A DNA stretch of 64,000 nucleotides from Pholiota molesta (lineage: Eukaryota; Basidiomycota; Agaricomycetes; Agaricales; Strophariaceae): assembly GCA_014925825.1 (NCBI GenBank), contig JACGCK010000056.1, forward strand, positions 1 to 64,000, in the 5' to 3' direction. Made by a program: the position numbers and the translations under genes. Shown here in pieces: positions 9,595 through 20,748 of the stretch (positions are counted from its first letter, which is position 1; each line of letters begins with the position of its first letter). The notes below the pieces were generated by a model that worked only from the letters and a program-made list of their open reading frames with translations, was not told where the DNA came from and did not search any database.

Positions 9595-12102
9595 ATGACA
9601 AGCGATATCCTTAGACTCCCTCCCTATCCCTCGACGCAATCTCGCAAGGCTCTGCCCGCATCTCAGCGTGCGGCTCTAAACCAGACGATTGCTTCTACCC
9701 TAGGCACTGTCTTATCGCTGACCCCACAAAAGCGCGATACACAGTCCACACGCGACTTCCTCACCACCTACGCCAGAGACACCGCCTTCCAAGCCCTCCA
9801 GAATCTTCTATGGCACGACGAAGCGGACAAGCACCCGAGCGGGCCAGTGCGAACGGCGGATGAAAAGCTCATCCAGAAACGCAGTCTTCTTTTGGCGGAG
9901 AAACTCGCACAGACAGCGCCCGGGCTTGATGTCCAGATTCTGCTGGATCTGTCCATCATCTACGCGCGAACGCAGTTGTCCCACCTGCACCTCGTGTTCA
10001 AGGCCGCGGTGGAGTCTGCCCCTGGCCTATCTCAGATTATCTCCAACGACCTCGTGCCCGGGTTCACGACGCTCCTGTCCCAACAGACCCCGGCGTCCCA
10101 GGGGCTCTACGCGCAAAGGAAAGTCGCGGAATGCGTGTTCGCTTTTTTGCGCGGGGCAAAGGGCACCCCAGATCTTATCCGTCCGTTTGCGCATAGCAAG
10201 GAATTTATTCTTGCATTAGCTTCCCTGTATGACGTGGGCATGACTGCTATGGCCACCTCATACGGGGGGATCCCAGCGTTATCCGCTGGGATTTCGGGCC
10301 AAGGGAGAGAAGCGGACGAGTGGGAGAAAATATGGGTAGAGACCAAAGTCGCTTTGCTTGACGCCTTCCACATCGTCTTGAGTGTGCTCATCGATGGTCT
10401 CGCGGCGTCCCCCCAAGGACCGCGACTAGCGGCTGAGGCAGAGCGTACTTTCGATATCATTTTTGCCCTCCTAGAGGCTCCTTCATCGTCGTCCACTGCT
10501 GCTTTGACGCCATTTCTCAATCAGTCCTTACTCGCTGACTATCAGCAATCTTACTCGCTCTCGAAAACCCTCGCCTCCGCGCTGAAGCACGCTCAAGAAA
10601 AGGACGCCCGTCTGGACCTCTTGGAATCCACTCTACAGTCCCTGGACTCGACCGAATCCACCGCCGACGATGGCTCTTCAAAAGCAAAGAAACCAGGGGC
10701 CCTCAAGATCCTCCTCCGCTCCTCTGGAATCCAGCCCGGCATCGACAATCTCGGGACTCGCAATACCGCCCGCCCGCAAGCGCCTCTCGCCCCGCCTCTG
10801 ATAGACCTCAAAGGCAAAACCCGCGGCGCCGCACCCCCCGCGGCGCCCTCCGACCCCGATCTCGACATCAAGGCGACGCAAGTGCTGGACATCCTCCCCG
10901 ACACCCCGATCGACTACGTCAAGCTGCTGCTGGCCCACGATCGGTACGGCCGGGACCCGGAGAAGGTCGTCGAGGCGCTCCTGGAGGGCACGGCGCTGAC
11001 GGAAGAGGAGCTCGCGCAGGCGGGTGATGGTGCTGCTGCGGTGGACTTTGCGGAGCTGGTGCCGAAGCAGCGGGAGTACAGTGTCGCTCAGAGGCAGAAT
11101 GTCTTTGATGACGTGGATCTGGATATCTCGCGATTGCAGATAGGAAAGAAAGGTGTTGGGTAGGGCCATCATAATCCAGATTCCACACGCAATATGCTGA
11201 ACGTTGACTTTTCTTTAGCGACGAGGTCTTGCGGGATCGTACTTTCATCGAAGAGATGAAAGCCGATATCCTCCGCCGTGCCGAGGCCATTTCTGACGAC
11301 GAAGAGGAAGTCGAAGACTCTGAAATCTTCAGCGCTGGGGCTGCAGCCCCGAAACCCAGCAAAGGCAAGGGCAAGGCTGCGGATGGTGCGCCCCGAGCCG
11401 CTGACCTGGGCCCTGACGACGAGGACGATGTCGTTCATCTGCGGGTTGCAGGAGACGGCGAAGACAGTGGTGATTCAGACGAGGACGGCGAAGCAGAAGA
11501 CCAAGAGGAAGAACGAACTCCGGAAACTATCCTGGAGCTTGCGTACTTGCGCGATCCTAAGTTGTTCGATCGGGATGCTGCTACACGACGAAGCAAAGCT
11601 CGAGACGAATTGAAAGCCCAGACGGGTGAGTCCTCTTACGCTTCTTATAGTTTGCCTTATCGGCTCATAATTTTTGCACAGGTTGGGACAATGAACAAAT
11701 CGAAGGGTGGAAAGTTATGCTAGAGCGAGACGTGAGTGCTCCATCCTGCAAAATACACTTTATATCTATGATCTCTTATACGATTTTCAGCCGAAGCGCA
11801 AGGAGAAGATCGCCGAGAAACATGCTTTCAGGGGCAACGAAAAAGGTCTTGATCTCTCGGCCGGTGCTGGCGGTGGTCGTGGAGGCGGCGATGGAAGAGG
11901 GCGCGGTCGAGGTGGCCCTCGCGGGGGCCGCGGACGCGGGGGAGGCGGTGGCAGAGGGGGTGGTGGTGCTGGAGGAGAAGCTAGTGCCCGTGAACGCGCA
12001 TGGAAGGATAAGAACAAGGCCAGCCGAGGGAATCATAACCGTAAACGGGGGCACGATAAGAAGATGGCTCGCGCTGGTGCTGTGGCCGGACCCTCGACTT
12101 AG
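9595..12102 (+). CDS. ASCC2 / Cue3-like CUE-domain protein (ribosome quality-control trigger complex)
   Basis: Four exons: 9595-11159, 11219-11625, 11682-11731 and 11791-12102, all GT-AG and phase-consistent, giving 777 aa, close to the about 757 aa of animal ASCC2. The N-terminal half (start MTSDILRLPPYPS) is helical and matches the ASCC2 scaffold in general character. A CUE ubiquitin-binding domain lies at about residues 424-470 (QVLDILPDTPIDYVKLLL). After it comes an acidic region (exon 2, DDEEEVEDSE), the motif WDNEQIEGWKVMLERD, KRKEKIAEKHAFRG, then a Gly/Arg-rich RGG tail and a basic end (NHNRKRGHDKK). In yeast and humans this family acts with the Slh1/ASCC3 helicase to split collided, ubiquitinated ribosomes; the role here is inferred. 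The gene is convergent with the RPA14 gene, 117 bp apart. Confidence 0.88.
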
Positions 12103-12219
12103 GATAGCAAGCAATGGGATGCAAGTACAGGATATATGATGATACACTTGAAGTACGAAAGACGAGATACAGCGTAGAAAAGCAAGATGAAAGCACGTAG
12201 CGCGAAGGTAAATGAGTGC

Positions 12220-12760
12220 TCAAAACATTTTTGAAAAAAATCTTGGATCGTGTATGAGCTCAATGGTGTCATTGACCAGCTTCATGTCTAGTTAAGTGGG
12301 GGTTAGGATTGGTCGAATAGATTGTCATTCAGAAAAGACACACCTAGATCCGACCCCATGCTTATGCAGACATGCATTTGCACTGTTGTAGGATTCGTTA
12401 CGCGGCCAATGACTTCGATGTATGTATCGGACACATCGGCATTCTGCAAAGACCTCAAATTAGTGCAATTCAAAAGAAATCCGCCCTACAGGTGGTAGCA
12501 GAACGAGAACACTCACACCGGGAGCTTTCACTGTCACCGTCACCTGTCCTCCATCACTAGCTTCCGCTGTTATACGATCACCGTCGAGCTACAAAAGAGG
12601 CCACAAAGACGCGTCAAATGAGTAATAAACCCATCGACCAAAATCTTCCCCTCACCTTGAGGACTTTGCATGGCAAACGGACATCTTTGTTGACGAAGTC
12701 AACTAGACGTGCTGAGTTGACACGTGGGGTATGCTCTCTCTCGTTTTCGCCGGAATACAT
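12220..12760 (-). CDS. RFA3: replication protein A 14 kDa subunit (Rfa3/RPA14), OB fold
   Basis: A gene with exons too short to appear as a long ORF: 12656-12760, 12517-12588, 12344-12443 and 12220-12287 (complement), all with GT-AG introns and matching phases, giving about 114 aa. The protein starts MYSGENEREHTPRVNSARL and carries the typical Rfa3 OB-fold blocks: VDFVNKDVRLPCKVLK, DGDRITAEASDGGQVTVTV, DTYIEVIGRV and the C-terminal VNDTIELIHDPRF. RPA14 is the small subunit of the heterotrimeric ssDNA-binding complex used in replication, repair and recombination in the nucleus; it holds the trimer together through its C-terminal helix. Length matches the family (about 110-120 aa). A perfect ACGCGT site lies 107 bp upstream of the start. 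Confidence 0.87.
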
Positions 12761-12866
12761 ATTGTGTGCTAGGCAGGCCTAAGTTGAGGTTGGGTGGAGG
12801 ACGCGAGTCGCGTTCATCGCGTGCATAATTTGACCGCAAATACACGACAATAATGCGTGATTTCTC

Positions 12867-12872
12867 ACGCGT
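12867..12872. promoter_or_regulatory. ACGCGT (MluI cell-cycle box) upstream of the RPA14 gene
   Basis: A perfect ACGCGT lies about 107 bp upstream of the RPA14 start, with further CGCG-containing variants (gacgcgagtcgcg near 12800) between it and the gene. In yeasts MBF binds this box to drive replication genes at G1/S. That it works this way here is an inference from the motif, the gene's function and the position. Confidence 0.45.
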
Positions 12873-12996
12873 ACATGATACATCCTATCGCCTCACTGAT
12901 CCTTCTTTTGTCCGAAGTGTCCTCGTTTGCTCAAGCCATCGATGGGTATACAGGTATGTGGTAAAAACTAGTAGGTGTGATGCAGACTGCTCAGCT

Positions 12997-14451
12997 CTAT
13001 AGGTGCCAAGACCATTGCCTAGGCCTCTCACCGCCGAAGAGCAAGCTGGGATCGCTCTTCAGTGCTTCGACGTACGCTTCCACCTCCTGGTCGAATTCCT
13101 CCTGATAGATCGCCATCATCCTTTTCTGCTCCCCGGCAATCCTCCTGTAGGCGAATAGCGAGAATGGCTGGCCGTATTTCCGATCGAAGCAGTAAAATCC
13201 TGCATTCCGCCGCATCCCCCCACTAACATTAGATTGTCAGTTCTCTGTGTCAAGAGGCGGTTGTACCAACACTTACTTCGGACCTGTAGCTCGAGAATGG
13301 GTATTCTCGACGACTACGTCGACATTTTCAGGCTCACCCCTGATTGAGTTGGCCAGGTCTGATTCAATATTGTTGTGTGTCAACTGCCTCTCTTCGTGAG
13401 GAGTTGACTGTTCAGGAGTTGCTGCTGCTGCCATCGGCACTACCAATCCATTACTGCATTAGCAAGAACACTAACCAACAGAAAACTGCATATCACTTAC
13501 GAACAAGCTCTCGGTGGGGCGCGGATATATCACCTCCAGCCCAGTTTTGTGGTGTGGTGTCATATACTCCGAAACTTTCGAAGTCCATGTACGAATGATG
13601 ACCTAAACTTCCTAGTAAGTCATCTAATTGTCTTTGGTGTTGACAACCGCTTACCCTCGTATTCATGAACAGAATTTAGGCTTGACGACGACGATAAAGA
13701 GCTCTCTATATTAAATTGAATAAGGTAAGTAATAATTTGAATATTGTTTGGCATGAATCACATACGACTCGTCTCACCCCCCATAGATGCTGGCGTTGAC
13801 GTTATGGATCCTTGTCCGAACGAGTCTGGAAGAAGGAGGGTGTCAAAGGGCCCTTCATCGATCATGACAAAGGAAGAGCTGGATGTCGACGATGTAGAGC
13901 TCTCCGCATCTGCTCGAACAAAGTAAGCAATGTTTCAATGTTAGTCAAAACTGATTGCGTACAGGATACTTCATCCCAGGCTCCTTCCTGTTCCTGGGTA
14001 GACGCACTCCGTTCATGGGCGCTCTCCAGCAGGAGATCTATCGGCCGTACCTCGACGGAGCTCAGCGGTGTATTGTCTGCAATATATTCACGTTCAAATC
14101 AATAATTTGCGTCAAAAAGACAGTGCGATGAAATATGCCTACGGCGTTCATCGACAATAGGGGGAAGCACCGCCCAACCTGAAAGGTTTTCGTATCGGTT
14201 AGCATATGCTAAATAAGCTAGATACGATTCAACATCGAAGAATTCGGCCTGTGGGGCGAAGGTAGTATCGGGGATGCTGAATAACACGTCCGTAGAGGAC
14301 TGTACATCGCTATAAGCTGAGTGAAGGGACATGATCAGTATTGTGCGCTCATTTTATGACCGGTGACGTCTTTACCAGGGAGTGCTTGGGGTGAATAGGT
14401 ATTAACAAGGTTGTACGCTTCCTGTTGGTTGAACAAAGTGGGGGAGCTCAT
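12997..14451 (-). CDS. multi-exon protein of unknown function
   Basis: I do not recognise a family. About seven short exons can be joined on the minus strand: a start at 14451 (MSSPTLFNQQEAYNLV), then 14143-14316 (YSDVQSSTDVLFSIPDT ... GWAVLPPIVDERR), a following exon (NTPLSSVEVRPIDLLLESA), Ser-rich exons (SSTSSTSSSSFVMIDEGPFD, ESSLSSSSSLNSVHEYE), a Tyr/Trp-containing exon (YMDFESFGVYDTTPQNWAGG), a Glu/Thr-rich exon and a conserved-looking last exon at 12997-13212 (FYCFDRKYGQPFSLFAYRRI ... EALKSDPSLLFG). The composition is low-complexity and acidic in the middle with a more structured C-terminus, which would suit a regulatory or transcription-related protein, but there is no DNA-binding motif. 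The internal junctions around 13560-13960 are approximate. Confidence 0.6.
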
Positions 14452-16186
14452 AGCGATTGCAAGGTATGTTGTGTTGTGTGCGGGGAAGTTTGAGTTCAGA
14501 GGTTCTGGAAGCTCGACAGCGCTAAGCCACTTCCTTAAATTTAAATCCCATTAGCCTCGTGTTCAGGGTGTATCCAGTGCACAGCTCTCACTACTTAAAC
14601 CACTTTGGTCGACAGATCCATTAATAGTAATAATCTCTGTTCAACTCCTATAGTGCAAAGGCGTGTACTTACACTGTATATATCGCAGATTGATTCCCGT
14701 GTTTTGGGAAAGCGGCCTGCACGGAGATCTGCCATGCTGATTGGGAATGGAGATATTCGGTGCTTTTCGAGTCACTCCGGAGGTTGAATAGTCTGATTGT
14801 GGGTTTTTATTACACGTTCTTGTCCATCAGAACGAACCGGGGAAGGAGGCGGTGCCATTGTTCGATCGAAGGCTTATGGGTGAAAGCATTTTGATGAAAG
14901 AAAATAATTCGTGCTGCTACCGGCGGAAACTAATAATCACTAACCTTCTATTTTATATTGCATTCAAAGGCCAGTGTTCAATGTATCCTCCTCCCAGCCT
15001 CGTCCTCGTAAACATACAAATCACAACATTCACAGAAATTGATTACTCAACTTGAAGAATCGACGATTGCCCGGACATCATACTGAGAGCAGATCATCAA
15101 GAGTATCATCTATCCCAAAATAACACGCCTCACTCGCAGTGCGCGTCTTTACTTCAGCTTATTTAGTTGCATTATTGTGCCCATACAATCAATCAGTCTA
15201 CCAATCATTTATCTTCCCCATTCGAAGCTATTTCGCTCCCTAGCTGTCTCCGCATTCAAAATATGGGTTTTTTGCGCTGTACTGGCTTGTAAGTACCTGG
15301 ACCGTGTACGCTTCTACTAAAAATGGATGGAAAAAGGGGTGAACTACAAAATCCTACAAATCGGGACTCTGGATATTGATACGTGGAGCTATGGGCCTGC
15401 GATGTCAATTGAACAACTTCAATAGCGCCAACTTCTAGGCTTCGAAGGCAGTCCCTTAAGTATCTCATCAAGCGTCTCCTTAGGCTCAACTTGTGCGCTC
15501 AACACAGATTTGGAAAACGCGTGGCTTTTAATACAAGGGAAGCAAAACAAGGGGCTTTTCATATCTGTGATATCCCTCACCGATTGTTAAATCAAACATA
15601 TCCTGATTGTTGCAATGACCGATGGTTAAATACAAGGCCTTTCCGTCCTGCGGCATGGCATGGACAAAGAACCTGATCGCGTTAAACGATGACCAGAAGA
15701 GATTGTTCGCAGCCTTCTGGAGGCATGCTCATGAGTAGGTTGGATTTCCATGCCTGAACAGGTCTTGAAATTACCTTGAAATGTCGAAGCTCAATTGGTT
15801 GAAGCTAGGTTGAAGCTGCCTCGATGTTGCGCGCCGCGCCGGAGCCGTTGATTGGCATCGGCATCTCAGCCAATACGTAACGCTCATTAGCGCGCAACGC
15901 ATGGTCCGAGCGCTCAGTATTCATTACAAGTAACACCGCTCACTCACCAGCCTAGTACCAGCCACAACATTCGGTAAAGATACTTGGACCAAAGGAAGTC
16001 TTGAAATAGTATTGTTGGGCCAAGGCCCATGCTGACTCGAGAGTCGATACCGAATTCGTCAGTTTATTTGTTTACATTTTGCTCAATTTGTTGCTCGATG
16101 ATGTTTAGTGGCTGCGTCTAGAAAGTTGTGCCTTCCGTGTCATAGTATTCTGCACTCTCAACGCATCCTGTCCTTAAATACCGCTC
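14452..16186. other. intergenic stretch without recognised genes
   Basis: Short frames on both strands lack family signatures, codon consistency or splice continuity. The left part (14452-14800) should hold the promoter of the minus-strand gene ending at 12997, the right part (about 15900-16186) that of the DUF6604 gene. I see no repeats longer than about 15 bp and no RNA gene. Confidence 0.5.
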
Positions 16187-18763
16187 ATGGACCCAAATTC
16201 CTCGGGGGCTCCACGCATGCCCAAGGCATTTTATAGCACATATCGTCAATACAAGGAAAATGAAAGGAAGATCTTGTTCTGGGTGCACAGAACCGTGGCG
16301 GACATACGCGACCAAGCGACCAAGGCGACAGCTCCAACATCTACTGCTTCTCGTGCGCGTACACAGAAAAGTAGAGCTAGGAAAGGGGGCCCAAAGAAAA
16401 CGCACGCGACTGTCGACCCAGACTTCGTGTCTCCGAAGTTTTCATTCAGTCTATTCATCCGCCTTGTCGAAGAAATCGCAGAAAGCGACGTCGTGATCCC
16501 AGTATCGCAGTTGACTCTGCTACAATTGTCTATCAAGCAGAGGAAACGTATCGCCGCCTACTATTCCTCGGACATGGATGTTTCGGAGAGCAACAAATCT
16601 CATCTTCATGCGATACGGGCATACATGAATGCCTTCGAGATCCTCAAGGATGCGGAGGAGAAAAGGTCGCGGAAGGATGTAAACGGGCACCTGAGACAGA
16701 GCCCCGACGTCGAGGACAACATTTTCGCCCTTTCCGAAGCTATTCAGCAGCTCTCTGTCACCTTGGAAGAAGAGGGTATCGACGTCTCTGCTCCAGTGGG
16801 CTCTGCTGATAACGAATGGATCCACGATAATGCCATGATCAACTCCCCGGGAAAACCTGGCGAAAAGCAGAAGAAGCCTAGCACATTCCCCTTGGAAGAG
16901 TACGAGCTCGTGATGGACGACTACGTTGAATGCAAGTCCAAAAAGGCTGCCCCCACCCAAGCAGACGCCTTCGATGCCCTGGAATGCTTCCTACTCGACG
17001 TATATGCCATGCGCAAATACTGCAACGAAATTTGGAAGTCGGTCGTTCCTGCTGGAAACACCAGCCATATCGCAGCCTCCTTTGTCACGAACAAGGCCGT
17101 CCAGCTCGTGAAAGAAATGGAATACGCCCTTCTCGCCGATTTCCCTGCATTGAAGGATATGAAAAGGTGCTACGACTATCTTGGACAGATCGTCGAAGCT
17201 GGATGGCTATCTCATGGTCGTGACCAAAAGATGGTTGATTCGTGGCTGGATCAGATCATGGTTTTCACTTGGAAGAGTGTGACGCAATTTGGCGAACTGT
17301 TGAACGAGAATCCCACACCGCTCCTACGCGATGGACACTTCGGTTACTTCGATCCCAGCGCCGACCGCGAAAAAATGAGTTCGGATGAACAGTTTTTTGA
17401 AGATCGATGCATCATGTGTAACCATTGGCCAGACCTCATCTTTGCGATTATAGCACATAGACGCGCGACGCACGAGGCTGGCGGCGAAGCCACCTATAAA
17501 ATCCTGGGCAGTCAAGGCCTGCTTCAAGATTTCACGGAATTCTACAATTCCAAACCGCGACATGTCTCCTGGGCGTTGATCTTTGCGTGTCAAATTCAGG
17601 CCGATAGCGTTCTAGCTTGCAGAAAATACCTGCACTACGACTTATCTGTTATGCGCAATTTGGGTCGAATGATCAGTCAGGAATATCAAGACTTCATGAA
17701 CGATGGCGTCCTCTACAGTGAGAATATGGACATGAGTGCGAAGCCCTTCATCAGCCACTCCGCCGTAGAAGTTCAGAACTGGATGGAGTTGGATCTTATT
17801 ACCCAACTCAAGCTCCGGTCAGACTTCGATAAAGTGAGCAAACAGGCGACGCAGAAAGATGCATTTTGGCTTCAAAACTCCTGGCTGACCGCCAACGTAA
17901 TCGCCGAAGCCAGTTTAGATTTCTTCTTTGCGGGTGTCGCGGTCATGGCCGCTGGAGGCTTCATTCAAAGTACCATCCAGCTTTGGAATATGCTCAGGCA
18001 GACTCGTTATCTCCCTCAGCGCACCTCGTCTGCTGTCACTGCCAAGGACTCTTTTTCGCCAAAAGATCATGTCCTCCTGTTCGACCATCTAATGGACATC
18101 TTTGGCGACAAAGTGTTCTCAGGTCCACCTCCTAAATCCAACTTTCTCATTAGCTGGGAAATCATGATGGGCACCCGTCCGGAGGCCTTCGCTCGGGGAA
18201 GGAGACAGCTGAAGAAAGGTTCAGAATTTAACCGACCGCATAACGAACATGGGCGCGGCGTCGAGCCCGAGATCAGCGAGCTCTTCAATATGCACCATGC
18301 CAAGTACTTCACCAAAAACAAAGGCAGCACCGCGTCGCGGATCCAAACCACCGACAAGAATGGGCAGAAGCACCCTCTCGCTGCCACACTGGATCTGGTC
18401 AACTCTGAATTCGGACAATCAGCTACTCTGGAATCTCAGGCGCCCTTGGAGCCACGCGGCCCCCTTATTAACATCAACCTTTTCAAGGTCCACCGCCTCT
18501 GCTTCAGCCTTTTCACTGAGCTTGAACGCGTCCTACGGCCAGAAATCGAGCGCTTTATTGGATCGCCACTCGATCACACGCAGATCAACTGGCCGTATCT
18601 GACAGGCTGGATCGCCATGACTGAAAGGACTCGGAAAAATGGAGGAAAGCCTGACCGCGTCATGTTGCAGAAAGCAGCTGATGTGGTGCAGAAGTTCGTC
18701 GGCGAGCAAGAACTGGGACCTTTCCTGATCCGCGAAGAGGGCGACGAGAGTCTTATTCTATAA
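16187..18763 (+). CDS. DUF6604-domain protein
   Basis: A single uninterrupted frame of 858 codons with an ATG start (MDPNSSGAPRMPKAFYSTYR). The N-terminal block (about residues 14-260: YRQYKENERKILFWVHRTV, then a basic linker, then FSFSLFIRLVEEIAESDVVI) fits the fungal DUF6604 module, found at the N-terminus of many basidiomycete and ascomycete proteins. The rest is helical with no catalytic motif I can name; a conserved stretch reads SWALIFACQIQADSVLACRK (about 465-484). Function is unknown for the family. The lack of introns stands out against the intron-dense neighbours. There is no signal peptide; a hydrophobic stretch near FFFAGVAVMAAGGF (about 582-595) is too short to be a clear membrane helix. 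Confidence 0.8.
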   Translation: MDPNSSGAPRMPKAFYSTYRQYKENERKILFWVHRTVADIRDQATKATAPTSTASRARTQKSRARKGGPKKTHATVDPDFVSPKFSFSLFIRLVEEIAESDVVIPVSQLTLLQLSIKQRKRIAAYYSSDMDVSESNKSHLHAIRAYMNAFEILKDAEEKRSRKDVNGHLRQSPDVEDNIFALSEAIQQLSVTLEEEGIDVSAPVGSADNEWIHDNAMINSPGKPGEKQKKPSTFPLEEYELVMDDYVECKSKKAAPTQADAFDALECFLLDVYAMRKYCNEIWKSVVPAGNTSHIAASFVTNKAVQLVKEMEYALLADFPALKDMKRCYDYLGQIVEAGWLSHGRDQKMVDSWLDQIMVFTWKSVTQFGELLNENPTPLLRDGHFGYFDPSADREKMSSDEQFFEDRCIMCNHWPDLIFAIIAHRRATHEAGGEATYKILGSQGLLQDFTEFYNSKPRHVSWALIFACQIQADSVLACRKYLHYDLSVMRNLGRMISQEYQDFMNDGVLYSENMDMSAKPFISHSAVEVQNWMELDLITQLKLRSDFDKVSKQATQKDAFWLQNSWLTANVIAEASLDFFFAGVAVMAAGGFIQSTIQLWNMLRQTRYLPQRTSSAVTAKDSFSPKDHVLLFDHLMDIFGDKVFSGPPPKSNFLISWEIMMGTRPEAFARGRRQLKKGSEFNRPHNEHGRGVEPEISELFNMHHAKYFTKNKGSTASRIQTTDKNGQKHPLAATLDLVNSEFGQSATLESQAPLEPRGPLININLFKVHRLCFSLFTELERVLRPEIERFIGSPLDHTQINWPYLTGWIAMTERTRKNGGKPDRVMLQKAADVVQKFVGEQELGPFLIREEGDESLIL

Positions 18764-20343
18764 AGCATTTTGTTCCAGCATACAGGTTCTTTGTTCTGAC
18801 ACACTTTCCATACATATATCATTGAGTTCTTCCTCCCTTTATATCCATACCCTACCCAGTATACTAATTCTATTATTTTATTGCTGTCTTCGCACGTAGT
18901 TAATGTCTTAATATAATCTCAGCGCCGCCGCTCTCGGGCCATCCCTGCATTTTCTTTAACTTTTAGATGCTAGACTCTCTCTTCTCAGCCTTTATAAAGG
19001 TTTTTATGCGCTAATCGGCCTCTTCATGAGGGTGATAGCAGAGCGACCCCCATATTTTGCTGTTTATCCCAATGGTTGTGCCTTCACTGGTGCAGCTCTG
19101 AATCTCGTATGCGCAAGCGTGCGTTCTCGCCCGTCTTTTGATGGGGCTAGAAATGGAAGGGAATTGATTCTGTGCCTGCTGCAAGCGGAAAAAGTTGAGA
19201 GAGCGACTCCGTAAATAGGGCTCCTCGACGAATTTTTTTCTTATAACAAGTCCAGATTCTAGATGCCGTCAGTTTTTCGGTGCCGAATCTTGGTGGTGCA
19301 CGGACCAGTCACCAAAACAGCATCATGATGGAGGTCGAAAATTCTCACACGCCCTCCTTCTCATCGCCCTCACTGCTCAAACGGACTGCTCTCTCATATC
19401 AAAGCAGTGCTTACAACGAACGTCTGGACGTATCAGCGCTCGACACCATCACCTTTTCTCTTGACCTCGTCGTTTGGAGAACAGAGCCCGGAGCCCTGAA
19501 GCTTGAAGTCTACCGCCACGTGGCTCGTTTAGAGAAGTATCGTCGATTTGCATGCTTCTTACTCCTTCGTATACAACAAGACATTTTACAATTCAATTTG
19601 ATTCTTCTATAACATACTGTGTGCGCCCTAGCCATCTGCAACACCAAATTCAAGAACATCAACAGCAAATCGGAATCAAAGATTCAAGAGTGATTTATAA
19701 GAATTGTGATTACTATCAAGATTCGTCAAAGCTACGAAACCTATCTCCAAGACGCCTCAAAAGAAGACAAGAACAATAGAAAACCGAACAGTGAAATTCA
19801 CATGCGTGACAAGTATTATAAGTATGGTACATCGAAATCAGATATATATAACAATTTTAGGGGAATGGGGCAACAACGGTCCACGTATCGGATATTCTAA
19901 TATATAGTGTGACGGTGAGCGAGTGCATCAAAAACGTTATGTTGACAGAATCAAGAAAGCGAAAACAAGAACGAGCGAACAAGTTGAAGAGGTGTTTTCA
20001 AGACGAGAAGAGCATCAAAATGAGAGACTTGCGTGCATCAAGAGACTGTCTAGAAAGCAAGAGACGCGTTGAAAGACTGAAGAAAGCGTGTCAGCGGAGA
20101 AGAACAGTGAGCGAGTGCTTCAAATCTACAATACTAACAAATTTTGAGGGTTAGGGCGCGATGCAAGAATTAGAAGAATTAGTTCCGGCTGCGCAAAAGA
20201 CTAACTGAAAGCCTGGCTTTAGCCAGTTCGACTTTTCGACGGAGCTTGCATACATGGCACTGCGCATGAAGATAGCCAAAGTGAATCACGGCGTCCAAGA
20301 AGGTTGAAACACCAACATACCGAAAAAACCCGCCTTATCCATC
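18764..20343. other. intergenic, AT-rich, with a small imperfect repeat
   Basis: No supported gene. Between 19909 and 20154 a frame without an ATG start reads as a highly basic, Lys/Arg/Glu-rich sequence and contains gtgagcgagtgc twice (19915-19926 and 20107-20118), each followed by a similar codon series (VSEC-I/F-K). The rest (18764-19600) includes T-rich sequence just downstream of the DUF6604 stop, a likely 3' UTR. Confidence 0.45.
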
Positions 20344-20748
20344 TCAACGTGTCGGACTCGAAGGAAATGGTGGATACGCTGCTCTGATAGTTATGTCCGG
20401 CGAGCTAAAATTGGACATGGTTTGAATCCAAAAGGGCAATTCTTTTCGAATTTTGGGACTCACTCCAGACGCGCCGTTGCTATACACAAGCGTAGCGTCG
20501 TAGCGGGTACAGACGGTAGGCTAATGAGGAAAGGCCAAGGTTGGTGTTCGATAGATAAAAATGGCTTCAAGAGCAGGTAGACGACTTACTGTAATGATTA
20601 AGGGCTTCAGTGGGGAGGCCCAAGGTGCATAGCACGTTGGACGCGTTGGATATGCGAGGTTCATTATTACTGTTCGTGCTTGATCCGAGGAGTTGGTGCT
20701 GGTGCTGTCTCTGCTGACATCTAGAGCCGAATGTTCGGTGATCGACAT
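20344..20748 (-). CDS. possible small two-exon gene of unknown function
   Basis: An ATG at 20748 opens a 53-codon exon (MSITEHSALDVSRDSTSTNS ...) that ends in a consensus donor (ACA/GTAAGT). After a 69-bp intron (20521-20589) ending TTAG, the frame stays open for 58 more codons to TGA at 20344, giving about 111 aa. Upstream on the same strand there is a TATA-like CATATAAG near 20960 and a long pyrimidine-rich leader, as expected for a fungal promoter. There is no domain match. The gene could be real but lineage-specific, or a chance frame; the promoter-like context is the main support. Confidence 0.4.
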
